Origin: Caulobacter sp.
Lineage (GTDB): Bacteria > Pseudomonadota > Alphaproteobacteria > Caulobacterales > Caulobacteraceae
NCBI GenBank assembly: GCA_017745235.1
Contig: JAGHZU010000012.1
Coordinates: 128,465-188,118 of the forward strand
Direction: 5' to 3'
Length of the DNA stretch: 59,654 nucleotides
In this document: positions 1-7,135 of the stretch, piece after piece
Layout of the letters: every line of letters begins with the position of its first letter
Numbering within the stretch: the first letter of the stretch is position 1
Notes under the pieces: generated by a model
What the model saw: only the letters and a program-made list of their open reading frames with translations
Databases searched by the model: none
Told to the model about the DNA's origin: nothing
Translations under genes and position numbers: made by a program

Positions 1-2
1 CC

Positions 3-1337
3 TCGGGCCGCGCCGGGTGGGCGACGCTGGACCTGAACGTCCCCAACGACAACCTCGCCCCGCTGTTCGACCTGATCGTCCGCCACGTGCCGGAGCCGAA
101 GCAGATCGAGAAGAAGGAAGAGCCCTTCCAGATCCTGAACGTGCTGATCGAAAGCGACCCGTTCCTGGGCCGCCTGCTGACCGGCCGCATCGAGAGCGGC
201 AAGGCCGTTCCCGGCATGGCCATCAAGGCCCTGGACCGCAACGGCAAGGAAATCGAGCGCGGCCGCATCACCAAGGTGCTGGCCTTCCGCGGCCTGAAGC
301 GCCAGCCGGTCGACGAAGGCGCGGAAGCGGGCGACATCGTCGCCATCGCCGGCATGAGCAAGGCCACCGTGGCCGACACCCTCTGCGCCCTGGACGTCAA
401 CGAGGCCCTGCCCGCCCAGCCGATCGACCCGCCGACCATCTCGATGACCGTCTCGGTCAACGACAGCCCGCTGGCCGGCCGCGAAGGCGACAAGGTGCAG
501 AGCCGCGTGATCCGCGACCGCCTGCTGAAGGAAGCCGAGTCCAACGTCGCCATCAAGGTGACCGAGTCGACGGAAGGCGACGCCTACGAGGTCGCCGGCC
601 GCGGCGAACTGCAGCTGGGCGTGCTGATCGAGAACATGCGTCGCGAAGGCTTCGAGGTGTCGATCAGCCGTCCGCGCGTCGTCTACCAGACGGACCCGGA
701 AACCGGTAAGCGCCTGGAGCCGATGGAAGACGTCATGATCGACGTGGACGACGAGTTCTCGGGCATCGTCATCGAGAAGCTGTCGCTGCGTAAGGCCGAG
801 CTGCGCGACATGGGCCCGTCGGGCGCGGGCAAGACCCGCATCCAGCTGACCGCCCCCTCGCGCTCGCTGATCGGCTATCAGGGCGAGTTCCTGACCGACA
901 CCCGCGGCTCGGGCGTGCTGAACCGCGTGTTCAGCCACTACGAGCCCTACAAGGGCGCCATCGACCAGCAGCGCAAGGGCGTGCTGATTTCGAACTCGGA
1001 CGGTGAAACCGCGGCCTACGCCCTGTGGAACCTGGAAGAGCGCGGCGTGATGTTCGTCGGCGCCGGCGAGAAGACCTATCAGGGCATGATCATCGGCGAG
1101 AACGCCCGTCAGGACGACCTCGACGTCAACCCGATGAAGGCCAAGCAACTGACCAACGTCCGCGCCTCGGGCAAGGACGAGTCGATCCGCCTGACCCCGC
1201 CGCGCCGCATGACCCTCGAACAGGCCATCGCCTACATCGAGGAAGATGAGCTGGTGGAAGTGACGCCCAAGAACATCCGCCTGCGCAAGCAGGTCCTGAA
1301 CCCCTCGTTCCGCAAGCGTCGCGTCAAGGAAGAGTAG
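3..1337 (+). CDS. typA: Ribosome-associated GTPase TypA/BipA, C-terminal part (5' end outside window)
   Basis: The reading frame is already open at the left edge (first residues SGRAGWATLDLN), so this is the last ~444 codons of a protein that is normally ~600 residues; the GTPase domain lies outside. What remains is the EF-Tu-like beta-barrel domain 2, the EF-G-like domains III/V (for example GRGELQLGVLIENMRREG) and the BipA-specific C-terminal domain, which ends in a basic tail (FRKRRVKEE). The segments LIGYQGEFLTDTRGSG and NPMKAKQLTN are hallmarks of TypA. The family binds the ribosome and helps 50S assembly and translation under cold or other stress. A strong terminator follows 34 bases after the stop codon, so the transcript ends here. 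Identity is near certain; only the N-terminus is missing. Confidence 0.96.
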   Translation, partial: SGRAGWATLDLNVPNDNLAPLFDLIVRHVPEPKQIEKKEEPFQILNVLIESDPFLGRLLTGRIESGKAVPGMAIKALDRNGKEIERGRITKVLAFRGLKRQPVDEGAEAGDIVAIAGMSKATVADTLCALDVNEALPAQPIDPPTISMTVSVNDSPLAGREGDKVQSRVIRDRLLKEAESNVAIKVTESTEGDAYEVAGRGELQLGVLIENMRREGFEVSISRPRVVYQTDPETGKRLEPMEDVMIDVDDEFSGIVIEKLSLRKAELRDMGPSGAGKTRIQLTAPSRSLIGYQGEFLTDTRGSGVLNRVFSHYEPYKGAIDQQRKGVLISNSDGETAAYALWNLEERGVMFVGAGEKTYQGMIIGENARQDDLDVNPMKAKQLTNVRASGKDESIRLTPPRRMTLEQAIAYIEEDELVEVTPKNIRLRKQVLNPSFRKRRVKEE

Positions 1338-1370
1338 TCTTCCCCGCGTCGCCTACGGGCCGACGACAAG

Positions 1371-1402
1371 AGGCCGCCGCCCTTCGGGACGGCGGCCCTT
1401 TT
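1371..1402 (+). terminator. Rho-independent terminator after typA
   Basis: An 8-bp perfect stem (1372-1379 with 1390-1397) plus two inner C-G pairs, after one mismatch, closes a UUCG tetraloop (1383-1386). It is followed by CTTTT. It sits between the convergent typA and deaminase genes, so it may also stop leftward transcripts. Confidence 0.85.
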
Positions 1403-1407
1403 CATGG

Positions 1408-1866
1408 TCAGCGGCGTTGCGCCCAAGCGGCGTACAGTCCCTGCCCCGCCTCCCGCTGGGGGCGATGGACCACGGGGATCGCCTGGCGGTCGATCGGCAA
1501 CGCCATCTGGGCGTAGACCGGGGCGGTCGACAGCCCCACGGCCTCGCCGTCGGCGTTGGACAGGGCGAAATAGACCGCCGAGACGCCGGTCATGTGGATG
1601 GCCGCCAGGCACATCGGGCACGGCTGGCCGCTGGCGTAGACCACGCAGCCGTCCAGCCTGGGCGCGCCCAGGACCTTGGCGGCGTCGCGGATGGCGTTCA
1701 GCTCGGCGTGCGAGGTGGGATCGCCGGTGGCGCCGATCCGGTTGACGCCAGTGGCCAGCACTGCGCCGTCCCTGACCACCAGGGCGCCGAACGGGCGGCC
1801 TCCGTCGTCGAGATTGACGCGGGCCAGTTCGATGGCCTGGATCAGGAAATCGTCATGTTGGGGCAT
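1408..1866 (-). CDS. Zinc-dependent nucleoside/guanine-type deaminase (CMP/dCMP deaminase superfamily)
   Basis: This 152-residue protein has the two zinc-binding motifs of the cytidine/deoxycytidylate deaminase fold: HAE at residues 53-55 (His ligand and catalytic Glu) and PCPMC at 82-86 (two Cys ligands). The arrangement, length and the preceding GRPFGALVV segment match the guanine deaminase / tRNA-adenosine deaminase-like branch. The likely reaction is hydrolytic deamination of a purine or pyrimidine base in the cytoplasm; substrate cannot be read from sequence. It begins only 7 bases downstream of the end of the GlsB-like gene on the same strand, so the two are probably co-transcribed. Confidence 0.88.
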   Translation of the reverse strand: MPQHDDFLIQAIELARVNLDDGGRPFGALVVRDGAVLATGVNRIGATGDPTSHAELNAIRDAAKVLGAPRLDGCVVYASGQPCPMCLAAIHMTGVSAVYFALSNADGEAVGLSTAPVYAQMALPIDRQAIPVVHRPQREAGQGLYAAWAQRR

Positions 1867-1872
1867 GGCTCC

Positions 1873-2127
1873 TTATACGCGCCGACCGCCGAACAGGCCC
1901 AGCAGCCAGAGCAGCACGATCGCGCCCAGGGTCGAGACCAGCAGGCTGCCCACAAAGCCGAAGAAGTGGATGTTGAACATGCTGGCCAGGAACGCCCCGA
2001 TCAGAGCGCCGACCAAGCCCACCACGAGATTGGTCAGCAGCCCATGGTCGCGCCCCATCACCTTCTCGGCGATCCAGCCCGCCAGGACGCCGATGATCAC
2101 CGCGCCGATGAAACCCACACCGTTCAT
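1873..2127 (-). CDS. GlsB/YeaQ/YmgE-family stress-response membrane protein
   Basis: An 84-residue, very hydrophobic protein with three predicted membrane segments (about 4-22, 31-50, 56-77) and the glycine-rich pattern GWIAEKVMG...LVVGLVGALIG typical of the transglycosylase-associated / GlsB-YeaQ-YmgE family. Members are inner-membrane proteins linked to general stress responses; their biochemical role is unknown. It lies just upstream of the deaminase gene on the same strand. Confidence 0.87.
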   Translation of the reverse strand: MNGVGFIGAVIIGVLAGWIAEKVMGRDHGLLTNLVVGLVGALIGAFLASMFNIHFFGFVGSLLVSTLGAIVLLWLLGLFGGRRV

Positions 2128-2198
2128 GTCGTTTGCTTCCTGACAGCCGAGGTTGTTCGGGGAACACGCAAGCGCGGGTTTTGGTTGCGGGAACGCGC

Positions 2199-3278
2199 CT
2201 ATCCTCTCGTATCCACCCGCGCGATCACGCTCATCCCCGGCCGCAGGCGCTCGATTCCCTTCTGGCCGGGATCCAGGATGATGCGGACCGGCAGACGCTG
2301 GACAACCTTGGTGAAATTGCCCGTGGCGTTGTCGGGCTTGATGACCGCGAACTCCGAGCCCGTAGCCGGACCCAGGCGCTCGACATGGCCGCGCAGCTTG
2401 GCGCCGCGCAGGGCGTCGACCTCGACCACCGCGGGCTGGCCCACCTTGATGCGGGCGGTCTGGGTTTCCTTGAAGTTGGCCGTCACCCAGGTCTGGCGAG
2501 GCACGATGCCCATCAGCTGGGTTCCGACGGCGGCGTACTGTCCAAGCTTCACGCCCACCTCCCCCACCGCACCGTCCTCGGGCGCCAGGATGGTGGTGTT
2601 GGCCAGGTCGATGCGGGCCAGTTGCACAGCGGCCTCGGCGTTGGCGAGATTGGCCAGCAGGGTCTCGCGGTTGACCTTGGTGGTCGCCAGGGCCTGGCGG
2701 GCGATGTCGATGTTGGCCTCGCCCTGGGCCACGCTGGCGGCGGCCTGGCGCTGGGCGACCTGCAGCACGTCGCGCTGGCTGGGAGCCAGCCAGCCCTGGG
2801 CCAGCAGCGGCTCGGCCCGCCTGATGTCGACCTGCGACTTGGCCAGGGCCGCCTTGGCGCTGGCGGTCTGGGCTTCGGCGAGGCGGATCTGGGCGGCGTT
2901 GCTGGCCTGAGCCTGGGTGTTGGCGTCCAGCGCCGCCTTAGCCGACTGCACGCTGGCCTCGGCCTGGGCCAGGCGCTGGCGGTAGATGCGGTCGTCCAGC
3001 TGGACCAGCAGTTGGCCGGCCTTCACGGCCTGGAAGTCCTTGACCGCCACCTGGGTCACGTAGCCGTCGACCTTGGGGGCCAGCAGGGTGACATAGCCGC
3101 GCACATAGGCGTTTTCGGTGCTCTGCACCGTGCCGGTGAACGGCGGCAGCTTCCAGGCGTAGAGCACCAGCAGCACCCCGCCCAGGCCCGCCACCACCAC
3201 CGGTATGGCCGCCCGCGACCACAGGCGGACGCGCGGCGGCGCGGCGGCTTGGGGAGCGGCGGCTTGGGGGTCGGACAT
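2199..3278 (-). CDS. emrA: EmrA-type membrane fusion protein (HlyD family) of a multidrug efflux system
   Basis: This 359-residue protein has a short cytoplasmic N-terminus, one membrane anchor (about residues 23-43), the EmrA signature ENAYVRG (about 55-61), a lipoyl-like domain, and a long alanine/glutamine-rich coiled-coil hairpin (about 95-215) followed by the barrel. It would bridge the inner-membrane pump to an outer-membrane channel. Its ATG overlaps the stop codon of the upstream MFS pump by one base (TGATG), so the two are translationally coupled. No TolC-like gene is adjacent here; a NodT-type outer-membrane factor occurs far away at 55.8 kb. Confidence 0.92.
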   Translation of the reverse strand: MSDPQAAAPQAAAPPRVRLWSRAAIPVVVAGLGGVLLVLYAWKLPPFTGTVQSTENAYVRGYVTLLAPKVDGYVTQVAVKDFQAVKAGQLLVQLDDRIYRQRLAQAEASVQSAKAALDANTQAQASNAAQIRLAEAQTASAKAALAKSQVDIRRAEPLLAQGWLAPSQRDVLQVAQRQAAASVAQGEANIDIARQALATTKVNRETLLANLANAEAAVQLARIDLANTTILAPEDGAVGEVGVKLGQYAAVGTQLMGIVPRQTWVTANFKETQTARIKVGQPAVVEVDALRGAKLRGHVERLGPATGSEFAVIKPDNATGNFTKVVQRLPVRIILDPGQKGIERLRPGMSVIARVDTRG

Positions 3279-4903
3279 CAGTTCGCCTCCGCGAGCGTCG
3301 CCGCGCGCGCTTGCCGCCGAAGGCGCAGGTCGCTGCGGATACGCAGGAACAACAGGTAGAAGAACACCAGCACGGCCATGAGGGCCACCGTGGCGAAGAC
3401 ATCGTTATAGGCCAGCACCGTCGCCTCGCGGGTGGCCTGCTGGGCCAGCAAGGCCGCGCCCTCGCCCGAGCGCAGGGCCGGATCGGTCAGCACCCCGGCG
3501 TAGGAGCCCGACAACTGGCGAACACGCAGGGCCACCTGGGGATCGGTGAGGCTGAGGCGGTCGACGATCTGGGCCGAATGCACCCGCTCGCGGATGGTCA
3601 TCAGCGTGCCCAGAAACGCCGTCCCGCCCAAGGCCCCGATGGTCTGGCCGGTGGAGAACAGCACGATGAAGCTGACGATGTACTCCTGGCCCATCTTGAT
3701 GGCGCGGGGAAAGCCCGCCAGCAGCGCCGCGGGCAGGAACAACGCGCTGGCGAAGGCGATCATGCCCTGGCTCAGGAACATCTGCTCGGGCCGGGTCAGG
3801 CTTGTGGACCGGCTGTCCAACCAGGCGCCCCCGGCCACCATCAGAAGGGCGATGAGGGCCGGCGTGCTGATGTGCTCGGGATCGATGGTCAGGGCCACGA
3901 TGACCATGCCGGCCAGAGTGGCGAAGAACATCACCCATGACAGGCCCACCATCTGGTCGTTGGTCATGCCCAGGGTCTGCAACAGGCCGAACGCGCCGAC
4001 GCCCTGCTCGGACAACACGATGCGGAACAGCAGGATGATCACGAGCAGGCGCAGCAAGTCGGCCGTGGTCAGCCAGCGCAGGTGGATCAGCGGCTTCTTG
4101 CGATGCAGCTCGACCAGGGCCGTGGCCGCCAGCAGCACGATCGAGGCGGCCAGGCACCAGCCCAGCCACGGCGTGTCGAACCACCACACATACCGCCCCT
4201 GCCCCAGCACCACGCACAGCAGCGCGATGCCCGGAGCGAACAGGGCGAAGGTCAGGAAATCGCGCCACTCGAACATCTGCACCCGAGGAACGGGCGTCAG
4301 GCGCAGCAGGTTCACCGAGGCGATGCAGATCACCGACAGGCCGATTTCGGCCAGGTAGAGGCCATGCCACTGGCCCGTGCCCAGCAGGTCGATCGAGACC
4401 AGACGCGACAGGGGCAGGGCCAGTTGGGCCCATCCGACGCCCAGGGCGATGCCCATCACCCTGCGCTCGGGCGGCACGGCCTCGATCATGTAGAGCAGGG
4501 TCAGGGTCGACAGGGCCGAAGCCGCCATGCCCGCCGCCGCCCGCACCGCGATGGCCGAGCGCAGATCGTTGCTCAGCAGGTGCGCCAGGCCGATAACGAT
4601 GAACAGCCCCAGGCCCAGGTCGGCGAACAGCCTCAGCCCGTACTGGAACCGGAACTTCACCGCCAGCAGGCCGATCGTGGCGTTGGCGGCGGTGTAGGCG
4701 ATCGAAAGCCAGGTGGCCTCGCTGGTGTAGGCGCCCAAAGAGCCCTGGATCCAGGGCAGGTTGTTGTTGATCAGGTTGGCGCCCAGCCCCTGGGTCATGC
4801 CCAGCAGCAGGGACACCGCGCCGTAGGACAAGCCGTGGGCCCAGGTCCAGGGCGGCGGGATGGGCGGAGCCTGCGCAGGCGTCACGGCGGCGGCGTCGGT
4901 CAC
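3278..4903 (-). CDS. emrB: EmrB/QacA-type MFS drug exporter (DHA2 family)
   Basis: The 541-residue protein is a hydrophobic transporter with many membrane segments and the DHA2 pattern LINNNLPWIQGSLGA in its first helix region, where EmrB proteins carry the conserved LD/LN-T-x-x-N-V-A-like motif. I start it at the GTG at 4903, preceded by a G-rich Shine-Dalgarno stretch. The frame is open further upstream, but that part overlaps the GNAT gene and reads like shadow sequence (Arg/Pro rich). It would export hydrophobic drugs or metabolites by proton antiport, working with the adjacent EmrA. Operon order is GNAT, emrB, emrA, with a 19-base gap and then a 1-base overlap. Confidence 0.9.
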   Translation of the reverse strand: MTDAAAVTPAQAPPIPPPWTWAHGLSYGAVSLLLGMTQGLGANLINNNLPWIQGSLGAYTSEATWLSIAYTAANATIGLLAVKFRFQYGLRLFADLGLGLFIVIGLAHLLSNDLRSAIAVRAAAGMAASALSTLTLLYMIEAVPPERRVMGIALGVGWAQLALPLSRLVSIDLLGTGQWHGLYLAEIGLSVICIASVNLLRLTPVPRVQMFEWRDFLTFALFAPGIALLCVVLGQGRYVWWFDTPWLGWCLAASIVLLAATALVELHRKKPLIHLRWLTTADLLRLLVIILLFRIVLSEQGVGAFGLLQTLGMTNDQMVGLSWVMFFATLAGMVIVALTIDPEHISTPALIALLMVAGGAWLDSRSTSLTRPEQMFLSQGMIAFASALFLPAALLAGFPRAIKMGQEYIVSFIVLFSTGQTIGALGGTAFLGTLMTIRERVHSAQIVDRLSLTDPQVALRVRQLSGSYAGVLTDPALRSGEGAALLAQQATREATVLAYNDVFATVALMAVLVFFYLLFLRIRSDLRLRRQARAATLAEAN

Positions 4904-4922
4904 GTTCCGCCCCCACAGGCCA

Positions 4923-5378
4923 TCAGAGCCTGCGCTCCATCCAGACGTCGCAGCGAGCGTAGGGCGTGTCGGCCGGCGGCAATTGTACGAAACCGGCGGA
5001 TTGATAGAGCGACAGCGCCGGGGTGAGGCGCGAGTTGGTCTCCAGGTAAAGGCGGGGCGCGCCCTCGGCCTCGGCCTGGTCGACACAGGCTTCCATCAGC
5101 CGCCGTCCGACACCCTCGCCACGCGCCGACTCGGCCACCGTCATCTTGGCGATCTCGAAGCCGCCGTCGTCCATGGCCAGCAGGGCCACGCAACCCACCA
5201 CCGCGCCGTCGTCGTCCTCGGCCACGAAGACGTGGCCGCCCTTGTCGATGATCTGCCCCTGGGGATCGTCCAGCAGGGCGACGTCCCGGGGTTCGAGCGA
5301 GAACCAGCGCGTGATCCAGGCGACGTTCAGGTCGCGCCAGGCGCTCGCATGTCGGGGCTCGAAAGGGACGATGCGCAT
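4923..5378 (-). CDS. GNAT-family N-acetyltransferase
   Basis: This 151-residue protein has the GNAT acetyl-CoA motif A, MTVAESARGEGVGRRLM, containing the R-G-x-G-x-G pyrophosphate loop (around residues 83-90), followed by the typical ALSLYQSAGF segment near the C-terminus. It would transfer an acetyl group from acetyl-CoA to an unknown small amine or protein N-terminus. It is the first gene of the leftward emrB-emrA operon, so acetylation of a toxic amine exported by the pump is a possible role, but that is inference from position only. It is divergent from the aminotransferase gene with a 54-base gap. Confidence 0.87.
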   Translation of the reverse strand: MRIVPFEPRHASAWRDLNVAWITRWFSLEPRDVALLDDPQGQIIDKGGHVFVAEDDDGAVVGCVALLAMDDGGFEIAKMTVAESARGEGVGRRLMEACVDQAEAEGAPRLYLETNSRLTPALSLYQSAGFVQLPPADTPYARCDVWMERRL

Positions 5379-5432
5379 GGGCGCCAGATTACCGCGCGAC
5401 CTATGCTAGGCAAGCGCTGGAGGAGACGCCCC

Positions 5433-6629
5433 ATGGTCCACCCGGTCTACGCCGACCTGCCCGTCACGATCTTCGAGGAGATGAGCGGCCTGGCGCGCCA
5501 GACGGGGGCCATCAACCTGGGCCAGGGCTTTCCCGACGATCCGGGCCCCATCGCGCTGCGCCGCAAAGCCGGAGAGGCGCTGATCGAGGGCTCCAACCAG
5601 TATCCGCCCATGCGCGGCCTGCCCGCGTTGCGCCAGGCCGTGGCCGCTCACTACGCCCGCGTCCAGGGGCTGGACCTGGACTGGGAGCGCGAAATCACCG
5701 TCACGTCCGGCGCGACCGAAGCCCTGGCGGCGGCGTTCCTCAGCCTGATCTCGCCCGGCGACGAGGTGGTGCTGTTCCAGCCGCTGTACGACGCCTACCT
5801 GCCGATGGTGCGGCGCGCGGGCGGCGTGCCGAAGCTGGTGCGCCTGTCGCCGCCGCACTGGCGTTTCGACCGGGCCATGCTGGAAGCGGCGTTCGGCGAT
5901 CGCACGCGGCTGGTGGTGCTCAACAGCCCGCTGAACCCGGCCGGCGTCGTGGTTCCCGACGAGGACCTGGCCCTGCTGGCCGAGTTCTGCGTGCGTCACG
6001 ATGCGATCGCCGTCTGCGACGAGGTGTGGGAGGCGGTGGTGTTCGACGGCCTCCGCCACCGGCCGCTGATCGCCTTCCCGGGCATGCGCGAGCGCTGCGT
6101 GAAGATCGGCTCGGCGGGCAAGATGTTCGGCATGACAGGCTGGAAGGTCGGCTTCCTGTGCGCCGCTCCCGACCTGACCCGCGCCCTGGCCGGGGCCCAC
6201 CAGTTCCTGACCTTCACCACCCCGCCCAATCTGCAGGAGGCGGTGGCCTTCGGCCTGGCCGAACCGGGAAACTGGTTCGAGACGATGCCGGCGGGCCTGC
6301 AGGCCTCGCGCGACCGCCTGGCCGCCGGGCTGCGGGCCCAGGGCTTTTCCGTGCTCGACAGCGGTGGGACCTACTTCCTCAACATCGACCTGGAGGCCTC
6401 CGGGATCGACGAGGACGACCGAACCTTCGCCCTGCGCGCCGTGCGCGACCACGGCGTGGCCAGCATCCCCGTCTCGGCCTTCTACGCCGAGGATCCGGTG
6501 CGCTCGGTGCTGCGCCTTTGCTTCGCCAAGGCGGACCAGACGCTGGACGAGGCCGTGCGAAGACTGGCGGCGGCGCGGGGTTGGCGGCGGCGCGGAGACA
6601 CAGCCGCCGATCGCATGGGGTCCGGCTAG
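5433..6629 (+). CDS. Class I/II PLP-dependent aminotransferase (kynurenine/methionine aminotransferase type)
   Basis: The 398-residue length and motifs fit fold-type I aminotransferases of the KAT/YbdL group: NLGQGFPD near residue 28, SGATEAL at 92-98, NSPLNPAG at 164-171, CDEVWE at 195-200, and the PLP-binding lysine K230 in SAGKMFGMTGWKVG. A C-terminal RLCF Arg would bind the substrate carboxylate. I start at the ATG at 5433, which has a GGAGG Shine-Dalgarno just upstream; the frame is open earlier but that part is not protein-like. Substrate could be methionine, kynurenine, glutamine or an aromatic amino acid. Its end overlaps the end of the convergent haemoglobin gene by 4 bases. Confidence 0.92.
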   Translation: MVHPVYADLPVTIFEEMSGLARQTGAINLGQGFPDDPGPIALRRKAGEALIEGSNQYPPMRGLPALRQAVAAHYARVQGLDLDWEREITVTSGATEALAAAFLSLISPGDEVVLFQPLYDAYLPMVRRAGGVPKLVRLSPPHWRFDRAMLEAAFGDRTRLVVLNSPLNPAGVVVPDEDLALLAEFCVRHDAIAVCDEVWEAVVFDGLRHRPLIAFPGMRERCVKIGSAGKMFGMTGWKVGFLCAAPDLTRALAGAHQFLTFTTPPNLQEAVAFGLAEPGNWFETMPAGLQASRDRLAAGLRAQGFSVLDSGGTYFLNIDLEASGIDEDDRTFALRAVRDHGVASIPVSAFYAEDPVRSVLRLCFAKADQTLDEAVRRLAAARGWRRRGDTAADRMGSG

Positions 6630-7063
6630 GACGCCGGGACCGTCTCGGCCTTGGGCAGGCGGAAGTGCAGGGCCGCATCGAGGCTGCAGGCGATCCGCGA
6701 GGCCTTGGCCTGCATGACCGCCGCGACCGCCGGCGACATCATCTCGTCGGTGGCCCGGGTCCAGATCGCCAGCCAGCGATCGAACAGCGCCGACGGGATG
6801 CGGGCGGCGTGCCGCAGGTGGACCGCCATTGGATCGCCCTTGTAGCGGCCGGTCGTCAGCATCACTGACGACCAGAAATCGGCCAGCACGCCCAGGTGAT
6901 GGTCCCAGTCCTGAATGGCGTCCTCGAACACCGGCCCCAGATCTGAATCCCGGCGCACCTCGCCGTAGAACCGCTCGAGCAAGGCCGGCAAGCGCGCCTC
7001 CACCTCGTCGGCGAACCCCGGCGGCAGGCCGGGGGCGGGTTCACGGATCGATCGGGCGGTCAT
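6626..7063 (-). CDS. Group III truncated haemoglobin
   Basis: This 145-residue protein matches the 2-over-2 globin group III pattern: RFYGEVRRDSDLGPVF (31-46), the WDHHLGVLADFWSSVML helix (53-69), then GRYKGDPMAVHLRH with the probable proximal haem-ligand His82 (F8). Group III globins bind O2 or NO with high affinity and are thought to act in NO or peroxide chemistry. The gene is convergent with the aminotransferase (4-base overlap of ends) and lies 72 bases upstream of the region where the histidine-kinase gene ends; no functional link to either is visible. Confidence 0.9.
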   Translation of the reverse strand: MTARSIREPAPGLPPGFADEVEARLPALLERFYGEVRRDSDLGPVFEDAIQDWDHHLGVLADFWSSVMLTTGRYKGDPMAVHLRHAARIPSALFDRWLAIWTRATDEMMSPAVAAVMQAKASRIACSLDAALHFRLPKAETVPAS

Positions 7064-7135
7064 GGCCTTCGCCTACGGATGCTTCCAGAACGCATCTATA
7101 AGTCCGCGCCAGCCATGCAAACCGAAATGCCGGCT